From Vanilla planifolia (taxonomy: Eukaryota > Streptophyta > Magnoliopsida > Asparagales > Orchidaceae), in assembly GCA_023846275.1 (NCBI GenBank), contig CM043875.1, forward strand, positions 4,089,569-4,153,568: DNA of 64,000 bases, given 5' to 3'. Below are positions 62,707-64,000 of this stretch, one piece after another. The number at the start of each line of letters is the position of its first letter. The stretch's first letter is position 1. The position numbers and the translations under genes were made by a program. Below the pieces are notes generated by a model, which searched no databases, had not been told where the DNA came from, and saw nothing but the letters and a program-made list of their open reading frames with translations.

Positions 62707-63003
62707 AACAAGTTTCTTTGACCTTACCTGCTCCTAACCCATCTCTAAAAACGCACCCCGAAGCTCTCTGCTTCGGCTGCTTGACCTAAAACCTCACCAA
62801 CATAAGCGAGAGAAGCCTTCTCCAACCAAGGGGGCTTGGTGCAAAGAATTCAACGATATTGCCTGCGTGAAGGAAAACCCTCTTTCCTTCATCGATTCTC
62901 TTCTTTTGGTCAGCTTCAATCTCCGCGCTTCTGCTCCGCTGTTCCCAGCTTTCTACTGTTCCATCTCTAAGCAGAAAGGAAAAATTAAGGTCTTGCTCTG
63001 GAT

Positions 63004-63936
63004 ATGAATCGCGTGACCGCATCGGCCCGCGAGAACCACCTTCCTCCGCCGTTCCATACCCGCGACTTCCACCAACAACTGCACCACCATCCGCCGCAGC
63101 TGTCACAGCTCCATGAGCTACATCGCCTCAAATCAGAAGACGACGCTCACAACGGAGTCAACAGGGGAAACAGGGGAGATGAGGAGGATGAAGACCCGAA
63201 CCAGAGTCCCACCGGGGTGGACGGCAAGGAGATCCTGCAGGTTTCTGGGGGCAGCGAGGGAGAGATGTTACGGCGGCCGCGGGGTCGGCCGGCGGGATCC
63301 AAGAACAGGCCCAAGCCTCCGATCATAATCACCCGCGACAGCGCCAACGCTTTGCGTTCCCACGTGATGGAGATCGCCGGCGGTTGCGACGTCGTCGAGA
63401 GCGTCTCCGTCTTCGCCCGCCGCAGACAGCATGGCGTCTGCATACTGAGCGGCACCGGCTCGGTTGTCAACGTCACACTTCGGCAGCCGGGTTCGGCTTC
63501 CGCTGTCGTAACGCTCCACGGCCGCTTCGAGATCCTCTCCCTCTCCGGTTCTTTCCTTCCGCCGCCGGCGCCGCCGGCTGCTACGGGTCTAACCGTCTAC
63601 CTTGCTGGCGGGCAGGGGCAGGTGGTAGGGGGAAGCGTCGTAGGGGCTTTAATAGCTTCGGGGCCGGTGGTTGTAATGGCTGCTTCCTTCGGTAACGCCG
63701 CTTACGAGCGGCTGCCGCTCGAGGAAGAGGAAACGTTGCCTGTTCCGTTGGGGTCCCCCGGGATGGTGGGGCAAACTTCTCCGCCGCCTGCATCAGTGCC
63801 TCAGCAGCTGTTGCCAGACGGTAGCGTGGCACCTCCGGTGCTGTTTCACGGCCTGCCGCCAAATCTTCTGAACAACGTCCAGCTCCCGAGCGAAGCCTAT
63901 GGTTGGGCTACGGTAGGAGGTCGCCCATCGTTCTGA
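63004..63936 (+). CDS. AT-hook motif nuclear-localized (AHL) protein, single AT-hook, 310 aa
   Basis: Intronless frame from ATG 63004 to TGA 63934-63936. The N terminus is His/Gln-rich then acidic. One type-I AT-hook follows, with RPRGRP at 91-96 and GSKNRPKPP right after; it inserts into the minor groove of AT-rich DNA. The PPC (DUF296) domain spans about 106-235: [41 protein letters not shown] at 173-178, then [20 protein letters not shown] and [15 protein letters not shown]. The PPC mediates AHL trimers and partner binding. The single hook and lack of introns place it in clade A. Clade A members restrain hypocotyl growth and alter flowering, hormone and defence programs. The C-terminal tail is Pro-rich and ends [10 protein letters not shown]. 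All key residues are present. The exact ortholog is not assigned. Confidence 0.95.
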   Translation: MNRVTASARENHLPPPFHTRDFHQQLHHHPPQLSQLHELHRLKSEDDAHNGVNRGNRGDEEDEDPNQSPTGVDGKEILQVSGGSEGEMLRRPRGRPAGSKNRPKPPIIITRDSANALRSHVMEIAGGCDVVESVSVFARRRQHGVCILSGTGSVVNVTLRQPGSASAVVTLHGRFEILSLSGSFLPPPAPPAATGLTVYLAGGQGQVVGGSVVGALIASGPVVVMAASFGNAAYERLPLEEEETLPVPLGSPGMVGQTSPPPASVPQQLLPDGSVAPPVLFHGLPPNLLNNVQLPSEAYGWATVGGRPSF

Positions 63937-64000
63937 AATCGATGGCTTCATCTTCCTCTTAGTTTTATTTTTCCTTCTCGTCTCCTTTTGGTTTATTATG

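Overview
The window is nuclear DNA of a flowering plant. It holds spliceosomal introns, an AHL protein, a SAUR protein, an E-class PPR protein, a filament-like plant protein (FPP) and nested plant retrotransposons. The very GC-rich, intronless AHL and SAUR reading frames in an AT-rich background fit a monocot, but this is only an inference and no species can be named.

Positions 1-22116 are a nested transposon block. A nearly complete minus-strand Ty3/Gypsy chromovirus (Tekay/Del type) runs from before the window to 10127, with LTRs of about 2.98 kb. I count 3 differences in the 2577 comparable LTR bases, so it inserted recently, yet its gag-pol has one frameshift and one premature stop. It sits in ORF1 of a LINE, whose 5' part ends head-to-head against the 5' part of a tRNA-Phe gene at 10956-11000. 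That fragment abuts the truncated 3' LTR of a minus-strand SIRE-type Ty1/Copia element (11001-22116). The Copia pol is split by a solo LTR of the same Gypsy family (14843-17959), flanked by a perfect 5-bp target duplication, ATATG. An older, decayed SIRE-like gag with a decayed primer site lies at about 22980-24311.

Positions 24312-44900 are AT-rich and gene-poor, with decayed duplications, minisatellites, microsatellites, a 24-base C run and an orphan GC-rich island at 37215-37710. The only gene supported there is a SAUR gene (28753-29094).

Positions 44900-51600 are a gene pair. A five-exon FPP gene lies on the plus strand (CDS 45478-49020, predicted 1047 aa). An intronless PPR gene lies on the minus strand (50201-51571), convergent with it.

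Positions 51615-61850 are AT-rich intergenic DNA with decayed repeats. From about 61850 the sequence becomes GC-rich and leads through a TATA box and a CT-rich tract into an intronless AT-hook/PPC gene of the AHL family (63004-63936).

The host genes are unrelated and show no cluster logic. I found no clear novel system. The points most worth checking are the tRNA-Phe/LINE/LTR junction, the young but broken Gypsy element, the solo LTR, the overlapping upstream ATG of the PPR gene and the orphan GC island.
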